DNA of 64,000 bases, taken from positions 186,001 through 250,000 of the forward strand of contig NZ_QGMQ01000005.1 of NCBI RefSeq assembly GCF_003259155.1, given 5' to 3'. The translations under genes and the position numbers were made by a program. This stretch comes from Marinimicrobium alkaliphilum. GTDB lineage: Bacteria > Pseudomonadota > Gammaproteobacteria > Pseudomonadales > Cellvibrionaceae. Under the pieces are notes generated by a model. It ran no database searches. It was given only the letters and a program-made list of their open reading frames with translations, and was not told the DNA's origin. This document shows positions 8,669 through 18,143 of the stretch, one piece after another. Position 1 is the stretch's first letter; every line of letters starts with the position of its first letter.

Positions 8669-9859
8669 ATGTTGAGAGACTTTCCAGCCTTTCGCGCAAC
8701 TGCGGCAGGTTTTTTCGGTGTTGCCCTCCTGAGCGGCTGCACGATGAGTCAGCCCATCTATTCGGAAATCGCGCTGGACGATTTTGGGGATGCCATCAAA
8801 CATTGGGAAGATCAGCAGAGAGATGACGAGGCCGGCCACTACGATGCCAACCAGATCATAGAGATTGCCGACAATATCCTGCTTTATCAGCGCGCCAATG
8901 GCGGCTGGCCCGTCAATCGCCACCCCACACGTAAGATCAACGAGGCCGAGCGGGCCCAGATTTTGGCCGAAAAGCCGTTTCTTGACGGCAGCTTTGACAA
9001 CCGTAATACCTACCCGCAGGTGGAGTATCTGAGCTGGGTCTATTTACAAACCGGGGATATCCGTTATCGGCAGGGCGCGCTGGACGGTCTGCGCTTCACG
9101 CTCGAGGCTCAGTACGACAACGGCGGTTTCGCACATTCCCCCTACCGTACCGAGCAGAGTTATTACCAGCACATCACCTTCGCCGACGATATCATGCCCG
9201 GCGTGTTGGGCTTTTTGCGGGCGGTTGCCCTCGGCATGCACCCCTATGGCTATGTTCCGATGGCGCTGCGCGAGCAGGCCGCTGAGGCGGTTGCCAAAGG
9301 TAATGCCCTGATACTTGAGTTACAAGTTCGCCAAGGCGACCGCCCTACGGTCTGGGCCGGGCAGTATCACAAGGACACCCTGGAGCCGACCACGGGTCGA
9401 CCCTACGAGGTGCCCGCGCTCGCCAGCTGGGAGAGTGTGGCCGTGGTCGAGTATCTTATGGGTATCGAAGACCCGCCCGGCCCTGTGATTGGCGCCATCG
9501 AAAGTGCCGTCGACTGGTTTGAGCGAGTCAGGTTTGACGGCATGGCGCTGGTGGAGGAGCCCTTGAGGGCGCCGGTTGAATACCGGTTTCACGTAGCAAC
9601 CCACGATCGCGTGCTTGCGGAGAGCCCGGACGCCGGCCCGGTGTGGGCCCGCTTTTACGATCTGGATACCAACAAAGCAGTCTTTGCCAATCGTGATGGG
9701 TTCCGCGTTCCCAAACTGGCGGACGTTCACCTGGAACGACGTACAGGTTACGACTGGTACGGGCGGTGGCCTGAAAAATTGGTGAACGAGGATTATCCTC
9801 AGTGGCAGGAGCGCGTGTACAGTCCGCAAGGAGGCGCCGGCCATGTTGAGCGCTACTAA
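8669..9859 (+). CDS. Pectate lyase lipoprotein, PL10
   Basis: The 396-residue product has a lipoprotein signal (lipobox LSGC, Cys24). The body is typical of family 10 pectate lyases, an alpha-toroid fold known from Cellvibrio: an early helix with LLYQRANGGWP (GGWP at 78-81), DNRNTYPQVEYL, YDNGGFAHSPY, WAGQYHKDTLEPTTGRPYE, and a C-terminal WARFYDLDTNKAVFANRDG stretch. These enzymes cleave polygalacturonate by Ca2+-dependent beta-elimination. The gene is divergent from the TBDR transcript. Its last 17 bp overlap the start of the next gene, so the two are almost certainly co-transcribed. The family call is strong because several motif blocks occur in the expected order. Confidence 0.9.
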   Translation: MLRDFPAFRATAAGFFGVALLSGCTMSQPIYSEIALDDFGDAIKHWEDQQRDDEAGHYDANQIIEIADNILLYQRANGGWPVNRHPTRKINEAERAQILAEKPFLDGSFDNRNTYPQVEYLSWVYLQTGDIRYRQGALDGLRFTLEAQYDNGGFAHSPYRTEQSYYQHITFADDIMPGVLGFLRAVALGMHPYGYVPMALREQAAEAVAKGNALILELQVRQGDRPTVWAGQYHKDTLEPTTGRPYEVPALASWESVAVVEYLMGIEDPPGPVIGAIESAVDWFERVRFDGMALVEEPLRAPVEYRFHVATHDRVLAESPDAGPVWARFYDLDTNKAVFANRDGFRVPKLADVHLERRTGYDWYGRWPEKLVNEDYPQWQERVYSPQGGAGHVERY

Positions 9860-11018
9860 GCTAAAGCTCTTCGGCCTTTTAGCACTGATACTCCTTAGCG
9901 CAACACTTCTCATGCCGGGCTCCTCCAGTCTTACCCTGGTCATACCCGGCGCCTCCGTTTTGACGCCCTATCCAAGCCCTGCAACCTACTATCCCCGCCC
10001 TTACCAACGCACGATACGAGAAGCCGTTGCGGAGGGGAAGCTGACGATATACTCCACGACGGATAAAGAATGGGCTGCCGGCTTGCTTAGTAAGTTCCGC
10101 GAGTTGTATCCGGAAATCGCCATTGAGTATAACAACCTGGAATCCGCCAATCTCCACAGCCGATTTCTCGGTGAAGTCCATGCGGGAGAGTCCACCGCTG
10201 ACTTTCTATGGAGCTCGGCCATGGATTTGCAGATAAAGCTCGTCAATGACGGCTATGCCCAAGCGTATGTTTCGCCCGAGAAGGGAAATCTTCCACCTTG
10301 GGCCGTCTGGAAGAATGAAGCCTGGGGGATAACGGCGGAACCCATTGTCTTTGTATACAACAAAGACCTTGTGCCCGAAGACGATATCCCGAAAACACAC
10401 GGCGATTTCACCGAACTGCTCAAGAACAAGCCTGACTACTACAGTGGCAGAATTGCCGCCTATGATCCGGCCAGATCCAGCGCTGGATTTCTGTACCTGA
10501 CACAAGATCTCGAGAACAACCGAGACACCTGGAGCCTGGTCGAAGCGCTCGGGTCGACCAAGCCAACGTTGTATACGTCATCAGTCCGGATGATCGAGGA
10601 CGTCATAGCGGGGAGGAAACTGATTGGCTATAACGTCATCGGGTCATACGCGCTTGAAAAACAAACCACCAACCCGGCATTGGGCGTGATCGCCCCTGGC
10701 GACTACACGCTGATCATGTCGAGAATTGCTGTTATTCCCAAAGACGCCCCTCACCCAAACGCTGCAAAATTGTTTCTCGACCTTATGCTGTCGAAACAAG
10801 GTCAGGATTTACTGTCCAGGAATTTTCTCGGATCAATACGATCGGATGTTCTCTCTGCATCACCCGCAGCCGAAAACAACAATGCTGCACGAGCCATTCG
10901 AGTCGGCCCTGCGCTTATTGCCAACCTCGACCAAGTCAAACGCCGAAGCATACTGAAATCCTGGCATGATGCGCTTGAAGAAGCTGCGCTTGGGTCAGAG
11001 GCAACTGGCGCAGAATAA
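9843..11018 (+). CDS. Periplasmic ABC-type solute-binding protein (AfuA/FbpA-like), orphan
   Basis: The 391-residue product has an N-terminal hydrophobic segment (about residues 8-35). It then shows the class of binding protein seen in ferric-ion and related uptake: GKLTIYSTTDKEW near the start of the mature part, a FVYNKDL hinge-like strand, and a late APHPNAAKLFLDLMLSKQGQ segment. A very good Shine-Dalgarno, AAGGAGG, lies inside the end of the PL10 gene, and the coding regions overlap by 17 bp. There is no permease or ATPase gene beside it. Proteins of this class sometimes serve as ligand sensors for TctE-like kinases, and one is encoded about 9 kb away. That link is only a possibility. The ligand is unknown. 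Confidence 0.8.
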   Translation: MLSATKLKLFGLLALILLSATLLMPGSSSLTLVIPGASVLTPYPSPATYYPRPYQRTIREAVAEGKLTIYSTTDKEWAAGLLSKFRELYPEIAIEYNNLESANLHSRFLGEVHAGESTADFLWSSAMDLQIKLVNDGYAQAYVSPEKGNLPPWAVWKNEAWGITAEPIVFVYNKDLVPEDDIPKTHGDFTELLKNKPDYYSGRIAAYDPARSSAGFLYLTQDLENNRDTWSLVEALGSTKPTLYTSSVRMIEDVIAGRKLIGYNVIGSYALEKQTTNPALGVIAPGDYTLIMSRIAVIPKDAPHPNAAKLFLDLMLSKQGQDLLSRNFLGSIRSDVLSASPAAENNNAARAIRVGPALIANLDQVKRRSILKSWHDALEEAALGSEATGAE

Positions 11019-11458
11019 TAAGATCCGAACCTCCCTCCACCGACGACAAGGTTACGCCTGTCCTTTAGTCCATCCATCCCAGATGGCGCCCTTTTGCGAT
11101 CGTTTACTAAGTCCAATCTGTAACTCAACAGTCCTAGAATAGTGTTGGCTAGATGGCATGTTGCTCTGAAGTGGGTGACTACATACCGTGCGCGCCATTG
11201 CTGAAATGGTCGCAACCACCACAACCGATTAAGCCTGCTATCAAATATCTGAATACCAGATATGGAAAAAATCTGTTGTTCATCAGGGAACTGTACTCCT
11301 ATCGTAATCCCGAGGGGGTATTGGGTGGTCCTCCTTTCTTGGGCATGAGAACTGACGGAAGTTGTAGTTTCTAGGTTTTTTATCCTGCCGAGAGTCAAAA
11401 AAAGATTATAGATCCATTAAATCATTGGCACACAATTCACATACATAATAGGTGCACC
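11019..11458. other. Intergenic region upstream of the second TBDR
   Basis: This AT-rich stretch follows the binding-protein gene and must contain the promoter for the TBDR that starts at 11459, which has AGGTG as its ribosome-binding site. A 73-codon open frame at 11153-11374 lacks a ribosome-binding site and does not look like a protein. I saw no clear terminator or RNA gene. Confidence 0.45.
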
Positions 11459-13990
11459 ATGAGTAAATCAATGAAGAAAAACAGGCTCGCTGTTGTACTG
11501 GCCTCTGGGGCGGCCCTCGCGATGCCGGTGGTAGCGCAGGACGTAGCACAGGAAAAGGCCCAGCAAGCGACGCAGGGAATGGCAGCAAGTCGAAGAGTCA
11601 TCGAAGAAGTACTGGTGACAGCGCAGCGAACCGAGGAGACTCTGCAGGATGCAGCCATACCCATCAATGCTGCGACTGGCGAGGAACTGAACCGCGTTGG
11701 CGTCGTTAACGCCACTACCCTCAACCGCATCGCACCGGCCTTGTACGTGACTGCAGGTGGTGGTGCCAATACCGGGTACTTCGTGCGCGGTGTCGGCAAC
11801 TTTACCAACAACGGATATACCAGCCCTGCAATCGCATTTAACATCGACGGCGTTTACATTGGGCGCCCGTCTTCAACAGTTGCATCATTTCTCGATATTG
11901 AGCGAGTCGAAGTTCTGAAGGGCCCGCAGGGTACGCTCTATGGTCGAAATGCTACCGGTGGCGCCATCAACGTCATACCCGCCAAGCCCAAGCTGGGAGA
12001 GACTGGTGGTGAATTGACTGCCGGATATGGCAGCTATGACGCTGTCGACGCGTCAGGCTTCGTCAACCTGCCGCTCGGAGAAAGTGCTGCTTTCCGTTTC
12101 GCGGGTTCTCATACGCAGCATGACGGCTACTTTGATGATGGCACCTCGTCGGAAGAGGACCTCGCGCTGCGTGGTCAGGTTTACGTCGAGGTGGACGAAA
12201 ATATCAATGTGCGCGTGTCGGCAGACTATTCGACGCAAAAAGGCACAGGAGCGGGTCTCAATGTCCATGGCACCTATAGGCTTACCCCTTTTTCACCCAA
12301 CAATCCTGTTCCAAATTACACATTTATTGCTGCGCCGGACAATGTGACTGCAGACTACACCGGCTTGCATTCCCCGCAAACCTTGGAGTTTATCAGAAAT
12401 AACGCCACTGCAGCGCCGCTGTTCTCGCCGCTCGAAGGCTATGCCTACCCCTTCCGGAACGATACCTATTGGGGAGTCAATGCTGAACTGAATTTCGCTC
12501 TCGGCTTTGCCGATCTGGTAGTGATTCCCGCCTACAGGGAATCCGAGTTGGACAATCAGTTCAACGGCCCGCCCTTCAAGGCTGCTATTAATCAGGATAC
12601 CGCCAAGCAGGCAAGTATAGAAGCTCGCCTCTCAGGAACAATAGGTCAAGTGGACTGGCTTTTAGGTGGTTACTATTTCGACGAGAATGTGAAGGGCGTA
12701 AATGCCTACAACCAGTTTTCCACAGTTACGCATAACTCTTTCGACTCAAACACGGAATCGACCGCGATTTTTGGTCGGGCAACATGGCACCTTTCTGATC
12801 AGCTAAGAGTAGTCGGCGGTGTGCGCTATACAGACGAAAGCCGTTCCATCGATGCGGCCGCGACTGCGACAGCGGGTGTGTGTCTGGAGGATCCAGAGGG
12901 AAGACCGCCGAGCTGTGCTCACGTGCCTACCCTGCCTGCTGCTCTCACGCTTGAAGAGATGATTGCGGCCCTTGATCCGGCGTTGTTCCCGGCGAGATCG
13001 CCATTTGACGGCAACCCGATTACCGGCGCCTACCCGTATGGTCCTATCGGTTATTTCGAGCCGGAGCAGTCTGGGCCAGGAGCCATTCTTGCGGTAAGGC
13101 CGTTCACGATCAACGCATCCGGAGGCGACGAAGAAGTGACTTGGCGTGCAGCACTTGAATTTGACGCTACGCCGGATAACCTGCTTTACGCAAGTTATGA
13201 AACGGGCTTTCGGTCTGGTGGCTTCAATGTTACGTTCGGCCGCGAAGAGTACGAGCCTGAATTTATCGATGCCTTTACGATCGGGTCTAAAAACCGGTTC
13301 CTTGATAACAGGCTTGAGGTGAATGTCGAGTTGTTCCATTGGGAATATAACGGCCAGCAATTGGCGGCCCTCGGACTTGATGCGGAGGGCAACAACGCTT
13401 TCTTCAGCAGAAATGTGGGCGAATCAACGATTCAGGGTGTCGACGTTGACTTCCAGTTCGCCGCTGGGGAGTACACGTTATTTCGAGGAGCAATCCAATA
13501 TTTGGATGCGACTTACGATAAGTTCCAATTCAATCAGATCGACCTGTCCGATGCTTCAGATCCGCCAAATTTTCTGACGCCGGTTACAGGTTGTAATACG
13601 ACACAGGTTATGGAGCCAGTTCGGGAATTTATCGTTGATTGCTCGGGGCGCGAGGCTTTGTATTCGCCAACCTGGACAGTGAACTTGGGTGTTCAGCAGA
13701 TTATTGAACTTGGCGATTACGAGCTGGCAGCCACACTGGACGGACGATATCGGGGCGATCGAGTCATTGGCTTTAATTATCTCCCCGGTGGCAACAGTGG
13801 AAGCGACCTCACCGCCGACGCGTCCCTGACTTTGTCGCCGGGCGATAGGGCCTGGTCGGTCACCGCTTATGTCAGAAACCTGACGGATGAAGCCGTGCCT
13901 GTGACCTATCAACTCGGTGCGGGCAATGTCACTTCATCGGCGTACCAACCGCCGAGAACCTATGGTGTGCGTGCAACGGTACGCTTTTAG
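11459..13990 (+). CDS. TonB-dependent receptor
   Basis: The 843-residue outer-membrane transporter has a signal peptide (positive N-terminus, then VVLASGAALAMPVVAQ). The TonB-box-like EEVLVTAQR follows at about residues 50-58. The plug contains VRGVGNF, FNIDGVYIGRPS, IERVEVLKGPQGTLYGRN and GAINVIPAKP. The barrel ends in GVRATVRF with the C-terminal Phe expected for BAM-dependent folding. The LKGPQGTLYGRNATGGAINV block is typical of the receptor type common in sphingomonads and Cellvibrionales. The substrate cannot be read from sequence. The nearby citrate transporter and iron-type binding protein make a metal-chelate or organic-acid substrate conceivable, but the gene may be independent. Confidence 0.87.
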   Translation: MSKSMKKNRLAVVLASGAALAMPVVAQDVAQEKAQQATQGMAASRRVIEEVLVTAQRTEETLQDAAIPINAATGEELNRVGVVNATTLNRIAPALYVTAGGGANTGYFVRGVGNFTNNGYTSPAIAFNIDGVYIGRPSSTVASFLDIERVEVLKGPQGTLYGRNATGGAINVIPAKPKLGETGGELTAGYGSYDAVDASGFVNLPLGESAAFRFAGSHTQHDGYFDDGTSSEEDLALRGQVYVEVDENINVRVSADYSTQKGTGAGLNVHGTYRLTPFSPNNPVPNYTFIAAPDNVTADYTGLHSPQTLEFIRNNATAAPLFSPLEGYAYPFRNDTYWGVNAELNFALGFADLVVIPAYRESELDNQFNGPPFKAAINQDTAKQASIEARLSGTIGQVDWLLGGYYFDENVKGVNAYNQFSTVTHNSFDSNTESTAIFGRATWHLSDQLRVVGGVRYTDESRSIDAAATATAGVCLEDPEGRPPSCAHVPTLPAALTLEEMIAALDPALFPARSPFDGNPITGAYPYGPIGYFEPEQSGPGAILAVRPFTINASGGDEEVTWRAALEFDATPDNLLYASYETGFRSGGFNVTFGREEYEPEFIDAFTIGSKNRFLDNRLEVNVELFHWEYNGQQLAALGLDAEGNNAFFSRNVGESTIQGVDVDFQFAAGEYTLFRGAIQYLDATYDKFQFNQIDLSDASDPPNFLTPVTGCNTTQVMEPVREFIVDCSGREALYSPTWTVNLGVQQIIELGDYELAATLDGRYRGDRVIGFNYLPGGNSGSDLTADASLTLSPGDRAWSVTAYVRNLTDEAVPVTYQLGAGNVTSSAYQPPRTYGVRATVRF

Positions 13991-14473
13991 CTCATGAACC
14001 GCGGCGGTGGGTTTTCATCCGCCGCCGCGAATAGGTTCCTTGTGACCATAAGACTTCGGCCGTATTGCAACTAGGAATCCTTTTTACGTAGCGCCTCGAC
14101 TTACTGTACTTGCAGCTCCATCAATACCAGCTGCAACTTCCTACCTAATGGTGACCTTTGTATTGTTTTTGTAGATGCCTTCAATGGAAAGTATCAATTA
14201 TTCTTGGCGATTGGCGTTGTGCATAATCATTCCCCTTCCCTTATGCCGACGGGTTCAGGCCTGCACGCCCTACCTTTGCGGGTCAAAAATTATCGGCGAT
14301 AGCGTCGAGCCGTGACAGCTTGATGACAGAGGGATCTTGTTAGAGTGATAGTTATCAGGCAACCAGTCAGTCGCGGGCAATCGCATGGGGCGTGTCCGCC
14401 CTTGCTACGTGGCGCCTGTGTCGCCCCAGTACAATAAGAAATACCGGGAAGAGAAAAATAAGAGGACCGTCAG
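13991..14473. other. Intergenic region with hairpins
   Basis: A GC-rich hairpin at 14001-14028 (GCGGCGG pairing with CCGCCGC) starts 11 nt after the TBDR stop codon. It has no T-run, so it is a possible but non-classical terminator. A perfect 8-bp inverted repeat, TTGCAGCT/AGCTGCAA, spans 14110-14136. The rest should carry the promoter for the small ORF and pckA. No RNA gene was recognised. Confidence 0.45.
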
Positions 14474-14656
14474 ATGCAAGTTAGTTTCATAAAGAACATA
14501 AGAGCGGTGAGAGATCGAGAGTTATCGAAAAAGCACAAACTCAAGAACGAGAATGTGAAAATGATGGAGGAGGCCTACCTTCTGAAAAAGTGGCAAAGGT
14601 ATCTCGAGGGACGACATCAGGGCGATTTACATTCATCCAAAGATACCCGGAAATAG
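14474..14656 (+). CDS. Small basic hypothetical protein
   Basis: This is a 60-codon ORF starting with ATG, with AGAGGA upstream as a plausible ribosome-binding site. The product is highly charged, rich in Lys, Arg and Glu, probably helical, and has no signal peptide or membrane segment. It lies about 90 bp upstream of pckA in the same direction. I do not recognise it. The RBS and the amino-acid composition favour a real gene, but the length alone would allow a chance ORF. Confidence 0.4.
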   Translation: MQVSFIKNIRAVRDRELSKKHKLKNENVKMMEEAYLLKKWQRYLEGRHQGDLHSSKDTRK

Positions 14657-14748
14657 ATGTAGATCTATTGCCGCAGATTTTCACTCAGGCTGCCTGGCAG
14701 CTCGCCGGGCTTTGTCATTTATAGACCACGACCCAGGAACCAAAGTCC

Positions 14749-16437
14749 ATGAATACCGACAGAATAAAGCACGACCTTGAGGCCTTAGGAATCACCAAGA
14801 GCGGGAAGATCCATTACAACCCCTCCTACAAGCTGTTGCGCGAAGCAGAACTCGACCCCGCGCTCGAAGGGTACGAGAAAGGCGTCCTCACCCGTCTTGG
14901 CGCCGTCAATGTTGATACCGGTATCTATACCGGCCGTTCGCCCAAAGACAAGTATATTGTTATGGATGACACCAGTCGCGATACGGTGTGGTGGAATTCG
15001 CCCAGCTCGCCCAACGACAACAAACCGCTTGATCCGAATGTCTGGAAGGAACTCAAAACACTGAGTACCGACCAGCTGTCGGACAAAGAACTGTACGTCG
15101 TCGATGCCTTCTGTGGCGCCAGCAAAAACAGTCGCCTGAGCGTGCGCTTCGTCATGGAAGTCGCTTGGCAGGCGCACTTTGTCAAAAACATGTTCATTCG
15201 CCCGACGGATCAGGAGCTTGAAAATTTCGAGCCGGACTTCGTGGTGCTGAACGCCGCCAAGGCCAGCAACCCGCACTGGCAGACCCACGGCATGAATTCA
15301 GAGACCTACGTTGCCTTTAACCTGACCGAAAAAATGCAGCTGATCGGAGGTACCTGGTACGGCGGCGAGATGAAAAAGGGGATGTTCTCCATGATGAACT
15401 ACCTGCTGCCCCTGCAAGGTATTGCCTCCATGCACAGCTCCGCCAATGTCGGCGAACAGGGCGATGTTGCGGTCTTTTTTGGTCTCTCCGGGACCGGAAA
15501 AACCACGCTTTCAGCCGACCCCAAGCGCGCCCTGATCGGCGATGACGAGCACGGCTGGGACGATGAGGGCGTGTTTAATCTGGAAGGCGGTTGCTACGCC
15601 AAGACCATTGATCTGGACCCGGAGAAAGAGCCCGATATCTACCGGGCAATCAAAGCTGACGCGCTGTTGGAAAACGTGGTTGTGCGCGAGGACGGCAGCG
15701 TCGATTTCGCCGATGGCAGCAAGACCCAGAACACTCGGGTGTCTTACCCGATCGAGCATATTGACAATATCGTCAAGCCAATCTCAAGGGCAGGTCACGC
15801 GCAACGGATTATTTTCCTGACCGCCGATGCCTTTGGTGTATTGCCTCCGGTGGCCAAGTTGACCAACGCGCAGGCGCAGTACCATTTTTTATCTGGCTTC
15901 ACCGCCAAAATCGCCGGCACCGAGCGCGGCGTCACGGAGCCGACACCGACGTTTTCGTCCTGCTTTGGTGCCGCCTTTTTAAGCCTGCACCCGACCCAGT
16001 ACGCCGAGCAGTTGGTCAAGCGCATGGATGCCGCCGGCGCCAAGGCGTATCTGGTCAATACCGGCTGGAACGGCACGGGTAAGCGAATTTCCATTGCGGA
16101 TACACGGGCGATTATTGATGCCATCCTGGATGGTAGCCTCGACGATATTGAGGCGACTAACCTGCCCTACTTTAACCTGTCCATTCCCACGGCGCTTGGT
16201 GGCGTCAATGACGGTATCCTTGATCCCCGTGACACCTACAGTGATCCCAGCGCGTGGGACCGAAAAGCACAGGATCTGGCCCAGCGGTTCATTACCAACT
16301 TTGCCAAATTTACGGATACGCCGCACGGACAAAGCCTGGTAGACGCCGGCCCACAGCTTGAAGATAGCAACATTGCCGGGCACGGCTACTCCGATATGTC
16401 TGCCAGTTATCTGGCCCGCAAGTGCTACCGGATATGA
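14749..16437 (+). CDS. pckA: Phosphoenolpyruvate carboxykinase (ATP)
   Basis: The 562-residue product converts oxaloacetate + ATP to phosphoenolpyruvate + CO2 + ADP, the committed step of gluconeogenesis from TCA-cycle acids. Sequence marks are [11 protein letters not shown] near residue 61, [12 protein letters not shown] at 203-214, the kinase-type P-loop GLSGTGKT at 245-252, and FSSCFGAAF near 400. The length is slightly above the E. coli enzyme (540). The gene sits between a small ORF and a GAPDH gene on the same strand, and a citrate-type transporter lies just beyond. Together these suggest gluconeogenic growth on organic acids. Confidence 0.95.
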   Translation: MNTDRIKHDLEALGITKSGKIHYNPSYKLLREAELDPALEGYEKGVLTRLGAVNVDTGIYTGRSPKDKYIVMDDTSRDTVWWNSPSSPNDNKPLDPNVWKELKTLSTDQLSDKELYVVDAFCGASKNSRLSVRFVMEVAWQAHFVKNMFIRPTDQELENFEPDFVVLNAAKASNPHWQTHGMNSETYVAFNLTEKMQLIGGTWYGGEMKKGMFSMMNYLLPLQGIASMHSSANVGEQGDVAVFFGLSGTGKTTLSADPKRALIGDDEHGWDDEGVFNLEGGCYAKTIDLDPEKEPDIYRAIKADALLENVVVREDGSVDFADGSKTQNTRVSYPIEHIDNIVKPISRAGHAQRIIFLTADAFGVLPPVAKLTNAQAQYHFLSGFTAKIAGTERGVTEPTPTFSSCFGAAFLSLHPTQYAEQLVKRMDAAGAKAYLVNTGWNGTGKRISIADTRAIIDAILDGSLDDIEATNLPYFNLSIPTALGGVNDGILDPRDTYSDPSAWDRKAQDLAQRFITNFAKFTDTPHGQSLVDAGPQLEDSNIAGHGYSDMSASYLARKCYRI

Positions 16438-16504
16438 GTGGCCGTAGCGTCTGCTGCGGCTCAGCTTCGACGACTGATGATTGTCCAATTTAAGGAACCC
16501 CAAC

Positions 16505-18040
16505 ATGTCTTCGCCTTACGCGGGCCACCATGCAGAGCAGTATCAGAAAAGTTGGCAGGAGCGAGTGGAGTACGCCGAAAGTATGCAGCCGCTGGTCGGC
16601 CGCCTCTACCGCAACAAGGGTGTGGAAATTCTTGTTTACGGCCGCTCCCTCGTCAATGCCACAACCATCGATATCGTGAAAGCCCATAAAACGGTTGAAC
16701 GCTATGAACAGCAAAAACTGCGGTTGCGGGAAAGTTTTCCCGTACTGGAAATTGTGAGCCGTTTGAATCTGGCACCCGGCCGGGTCGACATTGGCAAACT
16801 GGCCTATGCGTTTCTGTACAAAAACGCGGCGCCTCAGCGCTCCCTACAAGATTACATTGAACGTGAGTTGCGAGCGATTCTGGATCAAGCAGACGAAATT
16901 CCGGCTACGGATGTGGTGCTGTACGGGTTTGGTCGTATTGGCCGCCTGGTGGCGCGCTTGATGCTGGAAAGCTCCGGTCCGCGCAGCAAGTTGCGCCTGC
17001 GTGCCATCGTGGTGCGCGGGGGCAAAGCCGGTGATCTGGAGAAACGCGCGAGCTTACTTCGTCGCGACTCTATTCACGGACCGTTCAATGGCAACATTAC
17101 CATTGATCATGAGAACCACGGCATCAAGGCCAACGGGACTTTCATCAAAGTCATCTATGCCCAATCACCGGAAGACGTCGATTACACAGCGCACGGAATC
17201 CACGATGCACTGATCATCGACAACACCGGTATCTGGAAAGATGACAAAGCCTTGAGTATTCACTTCCGCGCCCCTGGCACCGCCAAGGTATTGCTGACCG
17301 CACCCGCCAAAGGCGAGGTGAAAAACATCGTCTTTGGCGTCAATCAGCAGATGATCCATGCCGAAGACAAGTTTGTCTCCGCCGCCAGCTGTACCACCAA
17401 TGCCATCACGCCGGTACTTAAAGCGATCAACGATGAGTTCGGTATTCTGAATGGCCACGTGGAGACTGTACACGCCTACACCAACGACCAACACTTGATC
17501 GACAACTACCACTCTGCCGATCGCCGCGGCCGCGCGGCGCCCTTGAATATGGTGCTCACGTCCACAGGCGCCGCCAGCGCCGTCGCCAAGGCGTTACCCG
17601 AGCTGAAAGGCAAGCTGACGGGCAATGCGATCCGTGTGCCCACACCCAACGTGTCCATGGCCCTGCTCTCTTTGAACCTGAACAAGTCAGTAGACCGCGA
17701 GCGCCTGAACAGTCATTTGCAATGGGCTGCGCTGTTTTCAGACCTGCAGGATCAGATTGACTACACCAGCTCAACCGAAGTCGTTTCAAGCGACCTGGTT
17801 GGCTCGCGCTGCGCGGGGGTCGTCGATTCACAGGCAACCATCGTCGAGGGTGACCGCTGCGTAATCTACATCTGGTATGACAACGAGTTTGGCTACAGTA
17901 CGCAGGTGGTTCGGGTCATGAATGAAATGGCCGGTATTCATTATCCCACACTCCCCGCCCTGGGCCCGAAGGGATCTTCGACCGGCTCAAGGAATGATGC
18001 CGTCGATGCGCCGCAACAGCCTTCCGAGATCACCTCCTAA
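16505..18040 (+). CDS. Glyceraldehyde-3-phosphate dehydrogenase, long form
   Basis: The product interconverts glyceraldehyde 3-phosphate and 1,3-bisphosphoglycerate with NAD(P). I chose the ATG at 16505 because AAGGA lies 8 nt upstream; an in-frame TTG at 16481 has nothing comparable. This gives 511 residues, well above the usual 330 or so. About 135 residues form an N-terminal helical extension of a type I recall from longer pseudomonad GAPDHs. The dinucleotide-binding motif YGFGRIGR is at about 140-147 and the catalytic cysteine (SAASCTTN) at about 296, so the enzyme should be active. It follows pckA by 67 bp and ends before a strong terminator. The context favours a gluconeogenic role. I give no symbol because gapA and gapB types cannot be told apart here. 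Confidence 0.92.
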   Translation: MSSPYAGHHAEQYQKSWQERVEYAESMQPLVGRLYRNKGVEILVYGRSLVNATTIDIVKAHKTVERYEQQKLRLRESFPVLEIVSRLNLAPGRVDIGKLAYAFLYKNAAPQRSLQDYIERELRAILDQADEIPATDVVLYGFGRIGRLVARLMLESSGPRSKLRLRAIVVRGGKAGDLEKRASLLRRDSIHGPFNGNITIDHENHGIKANGTFIKVIYAQSPEDVDYTAHGIHDALIIDNTGIWKDDKALSIHFRAPGTAKVLLTAPAKGEVKNIVFGVNQQMIHAEDKFVSAASCTTNAITPVLKAINDEFGILNGHVETVHAYTNDQHLIDNYHSADRRGRAAPLNMVLTSTGAASAVAKALPELKGKLTGNAIRVPTPNVSMALLSLNLNKSVDRERLNSHLQWAALFSDLQDQIDYTSSTEVVSSDLVGSRCAGVVDSQATIVEGDRCVIYIWYDNEFGYSTQVVRVMNEMAGIHYPTLPALGPKGSSTGSRNDAVDAPQQPSEITS

Positions 18041-18064
18041 GGAAGATCTTTTCGTAACATTGAG

Positions 18065-18099
18065 AAAGCCCCGGATCATTGAGATTCGGGGCTTTTTTT
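18065..18099 (+). terminator. Rho-independent terminator after the GAPDH gene
   Basis: AAGCCCCG and CGGGGCTT form a strong stem, with AGCCCC/GGGGCT perfect, around a 13-nt loop. It is followed by TTTTTTT. It lies between convergent genes, the GAPDH and the CitMHS transporter. Confidence 0.9.
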
Positions 18100-18143
18100 G
18101 TGCCTGCTCAGGGAGGCGCTCTGCGGTTGGCCTAGAGATCCAC

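Noticed and set aside
11153-11374. 73-codon open frame upstream of the second TBDR
   Set aside because: No ribosome-binding site and no recognisable protein features; it lies where the promoter must be.
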